Source: Candidatus Saccharimonadota bacterium
GTDB taxonomy: Bacteria; Patescibacteriota; Saccharimonadia; Saccharimonadales; Saccharimonadaceae
Direction: 5' to 3'
DNA length: 64,000 bases
Assembly (NCBI GenBank): GCA_017406985.1
Contig: JAFQXL010000004.1
Span: 185,708-249,707 of the forward strand
Under the pieces are notes generated by a model that saw only the letters and a list, made by a program, of their open reading frames with translations, was not told the DNA's origin and did no database searches. The position numbers were made by a program, and so were the translations under genes. Of this stretch, positions 19,424 to 27,930 are shown piece after piece. The stretch's first letter is position 1, and each line of letters starts with the position of its first letter.

Positions 19424-20350
19424 TTAGCCATTTGCTTCCGCGATCGCTTGTTTAATCGCGTTAACGGATTTTTGAAGTTTTACTTCTTCATGCTCGCTCA
19501 TTTTAATTTCAAGTCGGCGAATTAAGCCGTCGCGACCGATTACGCTCGGAAAGCCGAAGAATGTATCCGTAAAGGAGTCGTAAGTCGAAACCGGCATAAC
19601 GCGGCGTTCGTCATATAAAATATTATTAACAATATCCGTAACACAAGCCCCGATACCGTAATAAGTTGCGCCTTTACGGTTAATAATCTCATAGGCCTCG
19701 TTTCTCGCGTAATTTTCAATTTCGATTTGTTCTTCGACGTTCAAAAATCTCTGAATCGGCATCCCGCCGACATTTGCAGAGCTCCAAAGACTAAACTCCG
19801 TGTCGCCATGTTCACCGATCTGATAAGCATGAACCGATTTCGGCGAAACGCCGAGTTTTTCAGAGATACGGAAGCGAAGACGTGCGGAATCAAGCACCGT
19901 TCCAGAACCGATTACCTGTTCGACCGGAAGACCAGAATATTTCCAAACGAGATAAGTCATTACGTCCATCGGATTACTAACGACAATAAAAATCCCGTTA
20001 AAGCCGGCTTTCATAATCGGATCGACAATCCCTTTCATAATTCCGGCGTTCTTCTTCAGAAGATCCATCCTAGTTTCGCCGCCTTTAGCTTGAGGAATAC
20101 CGGCGGTAATGATAATAATATCACAATCTCCAGCTTCGTCTTCATAAGTTCCAGAGCGAATTTTCATGTAGCTCGGATTTACGGCGAGCGTATCGCGAAG
20201 ATCCATCGCTTCGCCCTCAGCGTCTTCCATATTTATATCAGTTAAAACTAGCTCGTTAACGGCAGTTCTTTGAGAAACGAGCGAAAAGCCGATACTTGCG
20301 CCGACGTTTCCCGTCCCGACAATCATTACTTTATTATTATCGATAATCAT
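19424..20350 (-). CDS. ldh: L-lactate dehydrogenase
   Basis: This 308-residue NAD enzyme has the Rossmann motif GTGNVGASIG, the catalytic GSGTVLDSARLR (Asp, Arg) and the active-site histidine in IGEHGDTEFS. The substrate-specificity loop reads GIPQAKGGETR with Gln at the position that separates lactate from malate dehydrogenases, so lactate is favoured; the loop is one residue longer than usual. It would regenerate NAD+ by reducing pyruvate. The start at 20350 has AAAGGAGG and forms an ATGA overlap with the upstream membrane protein gene. Confidence 0.88.
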   Translation of the reverse strand: MIIDNNKVMIVGTGNVGASIGFSLVSQRTAVNELVLTDINMEDAEGEAMDLRDTLAVNPSYMKIRSGTYEDEAGDCDIIIITAGIPQAKGGETRMDLLKKNAGIMKGIVDPIMKAGFNGIFIVVSNPMDVMTYLVWKYSGLPVEQVIGSGTVLDSARLRFRISEKLGVSPKSVHAYQIGEHGDTEFSLWSSANVGGMPIQRFLNVEEQIEIENYARNEAYEIINRKGATYYGIGACVTDIVNNILYDERRVMPVSTYDSFTDTFFGFPSVIGRDGLIRRLEIKMSEHEEVKLQKSVNAIKQAIAEANG

Positions 20351-21675
20351 TTCGAGCCTCCTTTCGAGACTGAACAAGTATAATTTAAGTTATTTTGAAG
20401 CCCTTTGTAATAATCGAGGTTGCGCTCGACGTCTTCGGTAGAGGCGTTAGGTTCGGCGCCATAAGTCGTATCGGAATAAGCGTCGGACTCGAGCCAGTCT
20501 TTAATATCTTCCGATAAGACTTCCATTTTATGAGTAACGATTACGCCGTCTAATAAAATACTGTGTTTTAGCATCTCGGCAGTAGTTTTAGTTCCAGAAG
20601 TCGAACCCGAAGTTCCGGCGTCGGTCGAAGGTTCGGTCGTATCTCCGGAAGTTTCGGTCGTCGTAGTAGTCTGATATTGACTTTCTAGGGCAACTTTCCA
20701 TTGTGTCGCAGTAGCGGCATTAGCATAAGAATAATTAATATTTGTTTCTAGGCCGTCTAACTCGTCATCCGCGAAATAGAAAACATTTTCCCAAGTTCCG
20801 CCAACTCCGCCGAACGATTTATATTCGTCTTCGGAAAGCGTACGCTTACAAGAGAGTGTTGAAGTCGAAGCGGTGTCTTCATAAGAAGTCGTGGTCGTGG
20901 TTACAGTCGGAGTAGAAGAGCTACTTCCGCTACCAAAAATCAGAAAGGCACCGACACCAAGACCAATTAACGCGACAACCGCAATTACGATAATAATAAT
21001 CGTGTTTTTCGAAAGTTTAATTTTCTTGTTTTGAGCGGCAGCAACTTTAGCAGCTTTTTCGGCTTCTTCCCTTTGAATATCAGCATAAGATTTCGCGCTA
21101 CCGATTGAACCCGGAACAGGAGCAGCAGCAACAAGTGGTTCCATATCTTCCGGCGAAGCTTGTTGTCCTTCAGGGGCTTGGGCTTCTGGATTTACTGGGG
21201 CTTCTGGGTTTATCGGAGTTTCTTGAGGCTGTTGTTCGGGAGCCGGAGCACCAACTTCAACTTGGCTTAATGGATCGTTTATAGAAGCAAGGTTCGGATC
21301 AGCGCCGTTCGGGGTAGCGGAGACAGTCGCGACTTCCGGCATTTCAAAACCAGCACTCGGAGCGAGCGAAACCGGGCCTTCCGGTTCTTGAGCTAAGACA
21401 TTCGGATCGAGAACTGGAGCTTGTAAGTCCGGTGTCTGTAAGTTCGGATCTGGCGACATTTGTAGAGCCGGTTCAGCCGGAACGTCCATTGCGTTCAAGT
21501 CAGTAGTAGTTACGACCGGAGTAGCACCCGCCATCGCGGCGTTCGCCACGTCAACTGCGGGATTAGGGATTACTGGCTCGGGAGCTAGAGGTTCTGGAGC
21601 TATTGGCTCAGGAGTCATTGGTTCGGGAGCCGGAACAGGCGTTGCACCTGGAGTAAGATTATTATTTGGATCCAT
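20347..21675 (-). CDS. Membrane-anchored exported protein with a proline/alanine/glutamate-rich cytoplasmic tail
   Basis: The 442-residue protein begins with about 200 low-complexity residues rich in Pro, Ala and Glu, then a lysine-rich stretch (AAQNKKIKLSK) and one membrane helix near residues 225-247. A Ser/Thr-rich linker and an exported C-terminal domain with two cysteines follow. No family recognised. It is translationally coupled to ldh by an ATGA overlap. AAGGAAA precedes the start and an extended -10 box lies about 39 bases upstream. Confidence 0.7.
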   Translation of the reverse strand: MDPNNNLTPGATPVPAPEPMTPEPIAPEPLAPEPVIPNPAVDVANAAMAGATPVVTTTDLNAMDVPAEPALQMSPDPNLQTPDLQAPVLDPNVLAQEPEGPVSLAPSAGFEMPEVATVSATPNGADPNLASINDPLSQVEVGAPAPEQQPQETPINPEAPVNPEAQAPEGQQASPEDMEPLVAAAPVPGSIGSAKSYADIQREEAEKAAKVAAAQNKKIKLSKNTIIIIVIAVVALIGLGVGAFLIFGSGSSSSTPTVTTTTTSYEDTASTSTLSCKRTLSEDEYKSFGGVGGTWENVFYFADDELDGLETNINYSYANAATATQWKVALESQYQTTTTTETSGDTTEPSTDAGTSGSTSGTKTTAEMLKHSILLDGVIVTHKMEVLSEDIKDWLESDAYSDTTYGAEPNASTEDVERNLDYYKGLQNNLNYTCSVSKGGSK

Positions 21676-21713
21676 TTTATTTCCTTTTTATTTTTGCGCA
21701 AATTTATATCGTA

Positions 21714-21722
21714 ATTATAACA
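21714..21722 (-). promoter_or_regulatory. Extended -10 (TGT-TATAAT) for the membrane protein-ldh operon
   Basis: A perfect TATAAT preceded by TGT. The leader of about 30 bases contains AAGGAAA before the start codon. Confidence 0.55.
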
Positions 21723-21752
21723 CTTATGATTATTTTTGACAAGATTTTAGAT

Positions 21753-21780
21753 GAAAAAGGTCTCTTTCGAGACCTTTTTC
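21753..21780 (-). terminator. Intrinsic terminator of the candidate RNA
   Basis: Twelve base pairs (GAAAAAGGTCTC with its complement) around a 4-base loop; the distal arm carries five T. Confidence 0.7.
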
Positions 21781-21896
21781 GTGCTGAAGCGCGCCCACCC
21801 GCGGGCACATTGTTTTGTTTTAATCCGCTGTTTGTTTTTATAAAGTCTCCACACTCCACTAACTTTCAGTGGAACCCGTGTGAAGCGTTTCAGCTT
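21753..21896 (-). ncRNA. Candidate structured RNA of about 144 nt, unknown family
   Basis: A TTGCAA-17-TAAAAT promoter would start a minus-strand transcript near 21896. The first ten bases, GCTGAAACGC, pair with GCGCTTCAGC (21885-21894 with 21783-21792), closing a multi-branched structure. Inside are a hairpin with CACAC and CCACT stem segments and a short GC-rich hairpin, joined by an A-rich linker. It ends in a 12-bp hairpin with T5 (21753-21780). I compared it by eye with SRP RNA, 6S, tmRNA and several riboswitches and saw none of their hallmark motifs. The nearby genes start elsewhere, so it appears to be an independent unit. Confidence 0.55.
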
Positions 21897-21902
21897 ATGT
21901 TT

Positions 21903-21931
21903 ATTTTAATATATTTTTTTCTAGCTTGCAA
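21903..21931 (-). promoter_or_regulatory. Promoter of the candidate RNA
   Basis: TTGCAA (21926-21931), 17 bases, TAAAAT (21903-21908). The predicted start is 7 bases downstream of the -10 box, one or two bases before the closing stem of the RNA. Confidence 0.6.
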
Positions 21932-21964
21932 GACTTTTTTCAAAGATTTTTCACGATTTTAGAT

Positions 21965-21999
21965 ACTGACGCCGAGATAGGTTATCTCGGCGCGTCAGT
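21965..21999 (-). terminator. Hairpin directly after obg
   Basis: ACTGACGCCGAGATA (21965-21979) pairs with the segment ending at 21999, with a CG bulge, immediately after the obg stop codon. There is no T-run, so it may be a stabilising 3' hairpin rather than a full terminator. Confidence 0.55.
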
Positions 22000-23388
22000 T
22001 TAATTATCCCAACCTTCAAGGAGAGTAAAGCGGTGGCCAGCGATTTCGATAATCGATTCGGCTTCAGCGCCGCGCGAAGTTAGCTCGGCTTTTATTCCGT
22101 ATTTTTTTATAATATCGCGGAGACGATTTAGAGATTCATAATTATCATAATCAGTTCTTCTCGCAAATTTTTCGATTTTTTCGCCAGTAACTTTAAAGAA
22201 TCTCGTTCCGTCTTCGAACGGCGGAAGCTCTTCGACCGCCCAAGTATTTTTAACGTTTTTCGGATTTAATTTAATAACCGGAAGGGCTTCAGAACTAGAA
22301 ACTGGAGAGTTTTCAAACGAATCCGGACTATCGAGCGAGATATGCGCAATTCCCTCTTCGTCGAAATCTTCTAGAACTTCTTCTTGGGCCGGTTCTTTAG
22401 CGTCTTTTTTCGCTTTTTCGATTTCAGACTTAAGCGCGAACAGAAGTTCGTCGAGACCTTGGTGCGCGGAAGAAGAAATCTGAAAAATCTTCGCTTTAGG
22501 ATTTTTCTCTAAAATCGATTCTTTCTGCATTTTAATAATTTCAGAATCTAGCCCTTCGCATTTCGTTAGGGCGACGATTTCCGGACGGTCTTTTAAGTCA
22601 GAATATTTATTTAGCTCGGTTCGGATTATTTCATAAGACTTACCGGCGTCGTCGTTGTAAACATCGACAAGGTGTAAAAGTACGGCAGTACGGTCGACAT
22701 GACGAAGGAAAGCATGACCTAAGCCTTTTCCTTCGCTCGCACCTTCGATAAGCCCCGGAATATCGGCAATTAAAATATCGCGACGGTCGACAGTAGCGAC
22801 GCCGAGATTCGGAGTAATCGTTGTAAACGGATAATCCGCGATTTCCGGTTTTGCGTTCGTAACGACCGAGAGAAAAGTCGATTTTCCGGCGTTCGGAAGT
22901 CCGACTAACCCGACATCGGCGAGAAGCTTTAATTCGAGTTCTGCTTCGAAAGCTTCGCCCGGCTCGCCGAGCTCGTGGATAATCGGAGTTTGGCGAGTAG
23001 AGGATTTAAAATGAGCGTTTCCAAAGCCACCGTCGCCGCCTTTCGCGATAACTTCTTCTTGTTTATCGCGAGTTAAATCGGCGATAACTTCGCCGTCTTT
23101 TTTAACGATAGTCCCAATCGGAACTTCGATAATTAAATCTTTTCCGGCGCGACCAGCAGAACGCTGCCCAGAGCCGTTTTTCCCGTCTTCAGCTTTCCAC
23201 TCGGGATTAAATCTAAAATCTAAAAGAGTATTCGTATCTTTGTCCGCCTTAAAGATAATCGAGCCACCTTTTCCGCCATCGCCACCGTCCGGACCGCCTT
23301 TCGGAATATAAATCTCATGGCGAAAAGAGACGGCGCCATCTCCGCCTTTTCCGGCTTCTAATTTAACTTTAGCTACATCTACAAACAT
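22000..23388 (-). CDS. obg: Obg/CgtA GTPase
   Basis: Obg is a ribosome-associated GTPase for late large-subunit assembly. The 462-residue protein has the glycine-rich Obg fold (residues 1-158), then G1 GLPNAGKST, G2 PFTTITPNLG, G3 DIPGLIEGASEGKGLG, and a C-terminal OCT-type domain ending at RFTLLEGWDN. The G4 motif is TKCE where NKxD is expected. The start has GAGG in a leader of about 12 bases after TGA-TATAAT. Confidence 0.95.
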   Translation of the reverse strand: MFVDVAKVKLEAGKGGDGAVSFRHEIYIPKGGPDGGDGGKGGSIIFKADKDTNTLLDFRFNPEWKAEDGKNGSGQRSAGRAGKDLIIEVPIGTIVKKDGEVIADLTRDKQEEVIAKGGDGGFGNAHFKSSTRQTPIIHELGEPGEAFEAELELKLLADVGLVGLPNAGKSTFLSVVTNAKPEIADYPFTTITPNLGVATVDRRDILIADIPGLIEGASEGKGLGHAFLRHVDRTAVLLHLVDVYNDDAGKSYEIIRTELNKYSDLKDRPEIVALTKCEGLDSEIIKMQKESILEKNPKAKIFQISSSAHQGLDELLFALKSEIEKAKKDAKEPAQEEVLEDFDEEGIAHISLDSPDSFENSPVSSSEALPVIKLNPKNVKNTWAVEELPPFEDGTRFFKVTGEKIEKFARRTDYDNYESLNRLRDIIKKYGIKAELTSRGAEAESIIEIAGHRFTLLEGWDN

Positions 23389-23407
23389 AAGATACCTCTA
23401 TCTTTTT

Positions 23408-23416
23408 ATTATATCA
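23408..23416 (-). promoter_or_regulatory. obg extended -10 (TGA-TATAAT)
   Basis: Perfect TATAAT at 23408-23413 with TGA in front, 19 bases before the start codon. Confidence 0.55.
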
Positions 23417-23437
23417 TATTTTAGCGATTTTTTCAAA

Positions 23438-24523
23438 TTATTTATGGTGGATATAGGTATATTGACTTGCGCTAACGTTAGACTTACAACCAACTCTTCC
23501 CCAACCCGCAACTCCGTTCATATCACAAATATTAATCGTTCCGTCACCGTTGACCGAGGTAACATAGCCGACGTGACCAAAAGCACCGGCAGTAGTAACG
23601 AAGATGTCGCCAGCGCGCGGGTTTCGGTCGACCGGAAAGCCGGCCCTACTCGCGGCGTTCGCCCAGTTTCGAGCGTTACCCATATTAGACGGAAGATCCG
23701 GACGTTTACTCCAAGCATACCAGGTGCACCAACCATAAGCATAGCGGTTTCCAGCGGAATATTGCGCAGCATAAGAATAGCTACCGGTTCCCTTACGGGT
23801 AGCGACCGGCGCGACGTAGTCCGGACGTTCGTTTTCCGGAAGGTCGCCGTTCGGGATTAAAATCGCCGTCCCTGGAGCGAGATCCGAAGTTAACTCAAGC
23901 GAGTTCGCGGCGATAATCTCTTCGACGGAAGACTGATATTTAGAGGCGATAGAGTTAATCGTTTCGCCGGCTTTAACCTTATAAACGAAGCCCGCGCGTC
24001 CCGGAACTAAAATAGTCTGTCCAGCACTTAAAGTTGTTCCCGCTTTAAAGCCATTAGACCAGCGAATCATTGTTTCAGTTACGCCAGAGGCGGAATATTT
24101 CTCGGCGATGCTCTGGAGGGTTTCGCCCGCAGAGACGACATATTCAACAACACCAACCGCAAGATGAGAAGTATCGACAACATTCGGTTTTTCGAGTTTG
24201 TCGCTCGAAGCGCCAGTCGCGAGCGAAGCCGCAGAAGTAATAGAATCATAGTTAATCGCGATAACCGCCGAAGACGGAGTATTCATAGATTTAGCGATTT
24301 CAGTTACGACATACATCTCGGCAGTCTGGTCCGCGGAGGCGGAGAAGTTATTTTGAGCGATTGCGCGCATATCGAGCGAAGCATTTTTCTCTTCAAACTT
24401 TTCTTTCGAACCGAAAAAAGCTACTCCTATAATTAAGGCAGTAATAATAAAATATGGGAAAAACCTTCGCGCGTCGAAGCGCGACGGTTTTTTAGGACTA
24501 GTTTTCTTCGTTTTCTTTGTCAT
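23438..24523 (-). CDS. Membrane-anchored LysM-CHAP peptidoglycan hydrolase
   Basis: This 361-residue protein has a basic N-terminus and one membrane helix, then two LysM motifs (YVVSAGETLQSIAEKYSAS near residue 140 and YKVKAGETINSIASKYQSS near 190) that bind peptidoglycan. A CHAP domain follows, with its cysteine in YGWCTWYAW and histidine in AFGHVGYVTS. It should cleave peptide or amide bonds of the wall. The start at 24523 is preferred; the longer frame begins at 24541 inside the upstream gene. It forms a wall cluster with the RuvX-MltG gene and the preceding membrane protein. Confidence 0.88.
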   Translation of the reverse strand: MTKKTKKTSPKKPSRFDARRFFPYFIITALIIGVAFFGSKEKFEEKNASLDMRAIAQNNFSASADQTAEMYVVTEIAKSMNTPSSAVIAINYDSITSAASLATGASSDKLEKPNVVDTSHLAVGVVEYVVSAGETLQSIAEKYSASGVTETMIRWSNGFKAGTTLSAGQTILVPGRAGFVYKVKAGETINSIASKYQSSVEEIIAANSLELTSDLAPGTAILIPNGDLPENERPDYVAPVATRKGTGSYSYAAQYSAGNRYAYGWCTWYAWSKRPDLPSNMGNARNWANAASRAGFPVDRNPRAGDIFVTTAGAFGHVGYVTSVNGDGTINICDMNGVAGWGRVGCKSNVSASQYTYIHHK

Positions 24524-24540
24524 AATAACCTGTAACCCCA

Positions 24541-26199
24541 CTACAGGGCCACGCCGCAGAGAACTTTACAATAATCACGTACGTTCTGGTTATGGCCTGC
24601 TACAGTATCACTATAATACATCTTTCCATCGTCTCCTGTCAAGAAGTAATACATCGAAGTTTTACTTTTATCAGGGTTCGCGACCGCGAGTAAAGCGGTT
24701 ACGCCAGGGTTAGAAATTGGCCCTGGAGGAAGACCAGTATGAATACGAGTATTATAGAGAGAATCATAAGCTAAGACGGCGGTATTATCTGTTAAAATCT
24801 GGCGATCAGGATCGACGAGGTCGGCGGCATAAGTCGCGGTAACGTCCGAGCCGAGCGACATTCCGACGCGGAGACGATTTAAGAAGACTTGCGCAACGCC
24901 CGCCATATCGTCCGACTTTGCTTCTTTTTGAACGATTGAAGCGAGGATAATTCCCTCCCTTAAACTTAAGCCGTTTTCAGCGAATTTAGACTCTAGTTCG
25001 TTTCCGACGATTACTTCATAAAGGCTATTTAAGGTCGTGTCGATAACTTTATCGAGATTTTCGTCATTATAGAACTGATAAGTATCGCCGAAAATATAAC
25101 CCTCAAGCTGAACCGAGACAGGTTGCGCCGCGTTTGAGAGAGTTCCGGCGCCGGAATAAAGACCTCTTAAGACTTTATGATCGTGATATTTTTCAAAAGC
25201 TTCGTTAACTTGAGACTCGAGATAGCCGACTTTAACGAGCTTTTTCTTAATATCGGAGACGGTTTCGCCAGGGAGAATAGTAATATTAAAGACGTTCGTC
25301 GCGGCGGCACCCTCGATTAACTTTTTAATTATTTCTTCTGCGCTTTGAGTCTGGCGGAATTTATAATCGCCGGACTTTAAAATCGACTTATTTAATTTTA
25401 CGTAGATTTTAAAAGCAAGGTCGGACTTAATTAAGTCGGCGTCTTTTAAGTTTTTCGCGATTGAAGAGGCGGTATCGCTCTCTGAAACTTGGAAAGATTT
25501 AAACTGACAAGCGGAGCTGTTTTCTTTTTCTTCGCTAGCGGCTTCTTCCGCGGCGGAAGCGAATTTACATGTTTCTTCCGAAATCGCCTTAAGGCTATTT
25601 GTATACCAAATATAAACACCGACACAGCCCGCCCCGCCGAGAACAAGGACAGAGCCGAGAATAATTCCAATAATTAACCCGACTTTACTTTTTTTCTTCG
25701 TTTTTCGCATTTTTTTTCCTGTTTTTCCGTTATTTTCCGTTTCACTTTCGGCTTTCGCCTCGACCGCAGTATAAGCAGATTCAGAAATTTTTCCGTTAGA
25801 GATTAAACGTTCGAGGAAATCCTGAAGAATAATCGAAGCGGCTTCGGCGTCGATTTCGCCTTTTTCAAATTTCTTTTTACGTTCTTTTAATCTTCGTTCA
25901 GCTTCGACAGAAGTTAAACTTTCGTCTTCAAAATAGATACGCGCGTTCGGGATACTCATTGCGAGCTGGCGCGCAAAGTCGCGCGCGTAAATCGACTGTT
26001 TCGTTTCGGCGCCCTCGTTATTACGCGGGAGACCAATAATAAAAGTCGTGGTCGAATACATTCGAGCGATACGCGCGATTTCGGCAAATTCTTGTCCATT
26101 AACATTTATATAGCCGTCCGGAACGGCGATTTTCGTCGTCGAGTCCGCTTTAGCGATACCGATTCTTTTAGTTCCAACATCTAGCCCAATTAACTTCAT
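24541..26199 (-). CDS. Fusion of YqgF/RuvX nuclease and MltG endolytic transglycosylase
   Basis: Residues 1-140 form a YqgF/RuvX domain (LIGLDVGTKRIGIAKA, TTFIIGLPRNNEG, YFEDESLTSVEAE), a cytosolic RNase H-like nuclease involved in 16S rRNA maturation. After a linker, a lysine patch and a membrane helix (about 170-195) lead to an MltG/YceG domain with the catalytic glutamate in LASIVQKEA and HTGLPPGPISNPG, which cuts nascent glycan strands outside the membrane. In many bacteria ruvX and mltG are neighbours; here they are one frame of 552 residues. An ATG at 25710 preceded by CAGG and an A8 run could start MltG alone. The gene overlaps the upstream gene as TAATG, after GGAGG. Confidence 0.9.
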   Translation of the reverse strand: MKLIGLDVGTKRIGIAKADSTTKIAVPDGYINVNGQEFAEIARIARMYSTTTFIIGLPRNNEGAETKQSIYARDFARQLAMSIPNARIYFEDESLTSVEAERRLKERKKKFEKGEIDAEAASIILQDFLERLISNGKISESAYTAVEAKAESETENNGKTGKKMRKTKKKSKVGLIIGIILGSVLVLGGAGCVGVYIWYTNSLKAISEETCKFASAAEEAASEEKENSSACQFKSFQVSESDTASSIAKNLKDADLIKSDLAFKIYVKLNKSILKSGDYKFRQTQSAEEIIKKLIEGAAATNVFNITILPGETVSDIKKKLVKVGYLESQVNEAFEKYHDHKVLRGLYSGAGTLSNAAQPVSVQLEGYIFGDTYQFYNDENLDKVIDTTLNSLYEVIVGNELESKFAENGLSLREGIILASIVQKEAKSDDMAGVAQVFLNRLRVGMSLGSDVTATYAADLVDPDRQILTDNTAVLAYDSLYNTRIHTGLPPGPISNPGVTALLAVANPDKSKTSMYYFLTGDDGKMYYSDTVAGHNQNVRDYCKVLCGVAL

Positions 26200-27869
26200 T
26201 ATTCCTCCACTGTTAATTTAACTGTTACTTTATTCGGATCGTTCGGGATTGACCATACCCAAGGGAAGCTAACATTAATCGTTACATCGTTAATATAGCT
26301 AGAGACGTCTTTAATTTTAGCTTTAACGGCACCTACTTTCCCACCCATCGCAGTTTCGAGAATCTTTTGTTCAGAGATTTCCGGACCGACTTTTACGGTC
26401 GTCTTAAACTTAGCGGTATAAGTTCCGTTCGTACTGTCGGCGAAGCGTTCAAAGAACGGCGAACCGATAGAATAAAGCTTGTCGCCATCGGCGATTTTAT
26501 CTTTTTCGTAAGCCTTAACATACTCTTCAATAGCGGTTTTATCGACGACGTAAATTGTATAAGTCGTTTTAGCGGTTAATTTCGCTTTTCCATCACTCGC
26601 TTCTTCGTTTACTTTCGGAGAAGAAACTGGATCGGAAGCTTCCGCTTTAAAGCTACTTTCAATTTTAATTACACTGTCGGAAATTTGAGAATAAAGTTTT
26701 TCCTTTGCTTCGGAGTTACTAGATAGCTGACTCTTCGCGTCGTTAATATCCGACTCGGAGACGACTTTAACGTTTTTATCGGTTCCGCCGGTCATAGCGG
26801 TCGAGCTAACGAAGCTAAAGCCACTTCCGACGCTTCCGCCACCGCTCGACGCCGCAGCAATATTATATTTTGTTCCAGCTTCACTCGCGGTTACGCCGAC
26901 CGTCGCGTTTTTATAACAAGTACTCGAATCGCGACTATCACAAGAGGCAGATTTTCCATCCCAGTTCACGGTCGCGGCGCTAGCGGTCGTGAATTTTTTA
27001 TCGCCAATCGTAACGGTAGAGCCAGCCGGAAGAGTCGCCGAACCAGAATCTTTATCGAGCGAGAAGCCGGCGCGGACAGTTACTTTTCCGGTCGCTTTTT
27101 CGCCTTTATTCGCGGTTCCGGTCGCTTCAAATTCAACCGAGCTTTCTTCTTCATATTTAATTTGTTCGAGTAAGAACTTTCCGCTAGTTACGTCGACGTC
27201 TTTTTGATTTGTAACGAGAGTAACATTTTCAGCGATATTAGAGGCGGTAGTTTTAACGTTAACTAAAATTTCCGCCGCCGGAGCGATAAAGAGCCCCCAA
27301 ATTAAAGCGATAATAAGGACTATGCCGAGGACGCCACCGGCAATAATAAACTTACGATATTTATCAAAATTCGGGATTTTTTGTCCGAGTTTAGAAGTTT
27401 TTTTAGCTTTCTTTTTCTTTTTAGAATCGTCATCTTCCTCGACTTCTTCTTCGTCGAGTTTTATTTCTTCATTTTCTTTTTTCGACTTTTTCGCCGGTCT
27501 CTCGTCGACAATTTCTTCCTCTTCGTCTTCAGGAGAAACAATTTCGCTTTCTTCAAGTTCTTCGACTTCAGCTTTTTTCTTCTTTGTAAATTCAGACGGG
27601 AGCATCGGACGAGAACTGAGGGTTTTTGCGACCGGGAGCCCGCTCATAGCGGAAAGCTTAATTAAGCTCGGATCGTTCGCGACGATTACAACCGCCTTAT
27701 CTTTAGACTTCGCAGTTTTAGCGATTAATTTCATATTAACCGCGCTTCGCATTATTCCCGCTTTTTTCGGGGGGACGAGCGCGACAACCTTTTCGGCTGA
27801 ATTTTTAATCCGGTCGATAATATCGGTAATATCATCCTCCGGCTCGATATAGATGACGTCCTTATTCAT
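26199..27869 (-). CDS. Membrane-anchored exported protein with acidic cytoplasmic region
   Basis: Residues 1-95 form a compact alpha/beta-like domain (ITDIIDRIKNSAEKVVALVP, AVVIVANDPSLIKLSAMSG). An extremely acidic and lysine-rich region follows, then one membrane helix near residues 175-197 and a large beta-rich exported domain with a cysteine pair. This architecture recurs in Patescibacteria, but I cannot assign a function. It heads the operon with RuvX-MltG, the LysM-CHAP protein and perhaps obg, so a wall-related role is a guess. The start is set by a TGT-TAAAAT box six bases upstream. Confidence 0.75.
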   Translation of the reverse strand: MNKDVIYIEPEDDITDIIDRIKNSAEKVVALVPPKKAGIMRSAVNMKLIAKTAKSKDKAVVIVANDPSLIKLSAMSGLPVAKTLSSRPMLPSEFTKKKKAEVEELEESEIVSPEDEEEEIVDERPAKKSKKENEEIKLDEEEVEEDDDSKKKKKAKKTSKLGQKIPNFDKYRKFIIAGGVLGIVLIIALIWGLFIAPAAEILVNVKTTASNIAENVTLVTNQKDVDVTSGKFLLEQIKYEEESSVEFEATGTANKGEKATGKVTVRAGFSLDKDSGSATLPAGSTVTIGDKKFTTASAATVNWDGKSASCDSRDSSTCYKNATVGVTASEAGTKYNIAAASSGGGSVGSGFSFVSSTAMTGGTDKNVKVVSESDINDAKSQLSSNSEAKEKLYSQISDSVIKIESSFKAEASDPVSSPKVNEEASDGKAKLTAKTTYTIYVVDKTAIEEYVKAYEKDKIADGDKLYSIGSPFFERFADSTNGTYTAKFKTTVKVGPEISEQKILETAMGGKVGAVKAKIKDVSSYINDVTINVSFPWVWSIPNDPNKVTVKLTVEE

Positions 27870-27875
27870 ACTATA

Positions 27876-27884
27876 ATTTTAACA
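27876..27884 (-). promoter_or_regulatory. Extended -10 (TGT-TAAAAT), leaderless type, divergent
   Basis: The box ends six bases before the ATG at 27869. It faces away from the histidine kinase promoter 29 bases further on. Confidence 0.6.
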
Positions 27885-27912
27885 TATTTTTTGTGTTTTT
27901 CTAAAGTTTTTA

Positions 27913-27921
27913 TGCTAAAAT
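27913..27921 (+). promoter_or_regulatory. Histidine kinase extended -10 (TGC-TAAAAT), leaderless type
   Basis: The box ends nine bases before the ATG at 27931; no ribosome binding site is visible. Confidence 0.6.
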
Positions 27922-27930
27922 ATAAACAAG

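Noticed and set aside
21753-21896. SRP RNA, tmRNA or 6S RNA identity for the 144-nt candidate
   Set aside because: The GGAAG-type SRP tetraloop region, a tRNA-like tmRNA end and the long 6S rod with central bubble are all absent.
21666-21962. 98-residue plus-strand reading frame
   Set aside because: It lies antisense to the candidate RNA and its promoter and reads like translated hairpins; no conserved features.
24541-26199. Treating the RuvX-MltG frame as a frameshift artefact
   Set aside because: The frame is continuous through a sensible linker and both domains are complete; fusion is the simpler reading, though the A8 run deserves resequencing.
27322-27852. 176-residue plus-strand frame opposite the acidic membrane protein
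   Set aside because: Ser/Phe-rich shadow of the Glu/Lys-rich coding strand, with no start signals.
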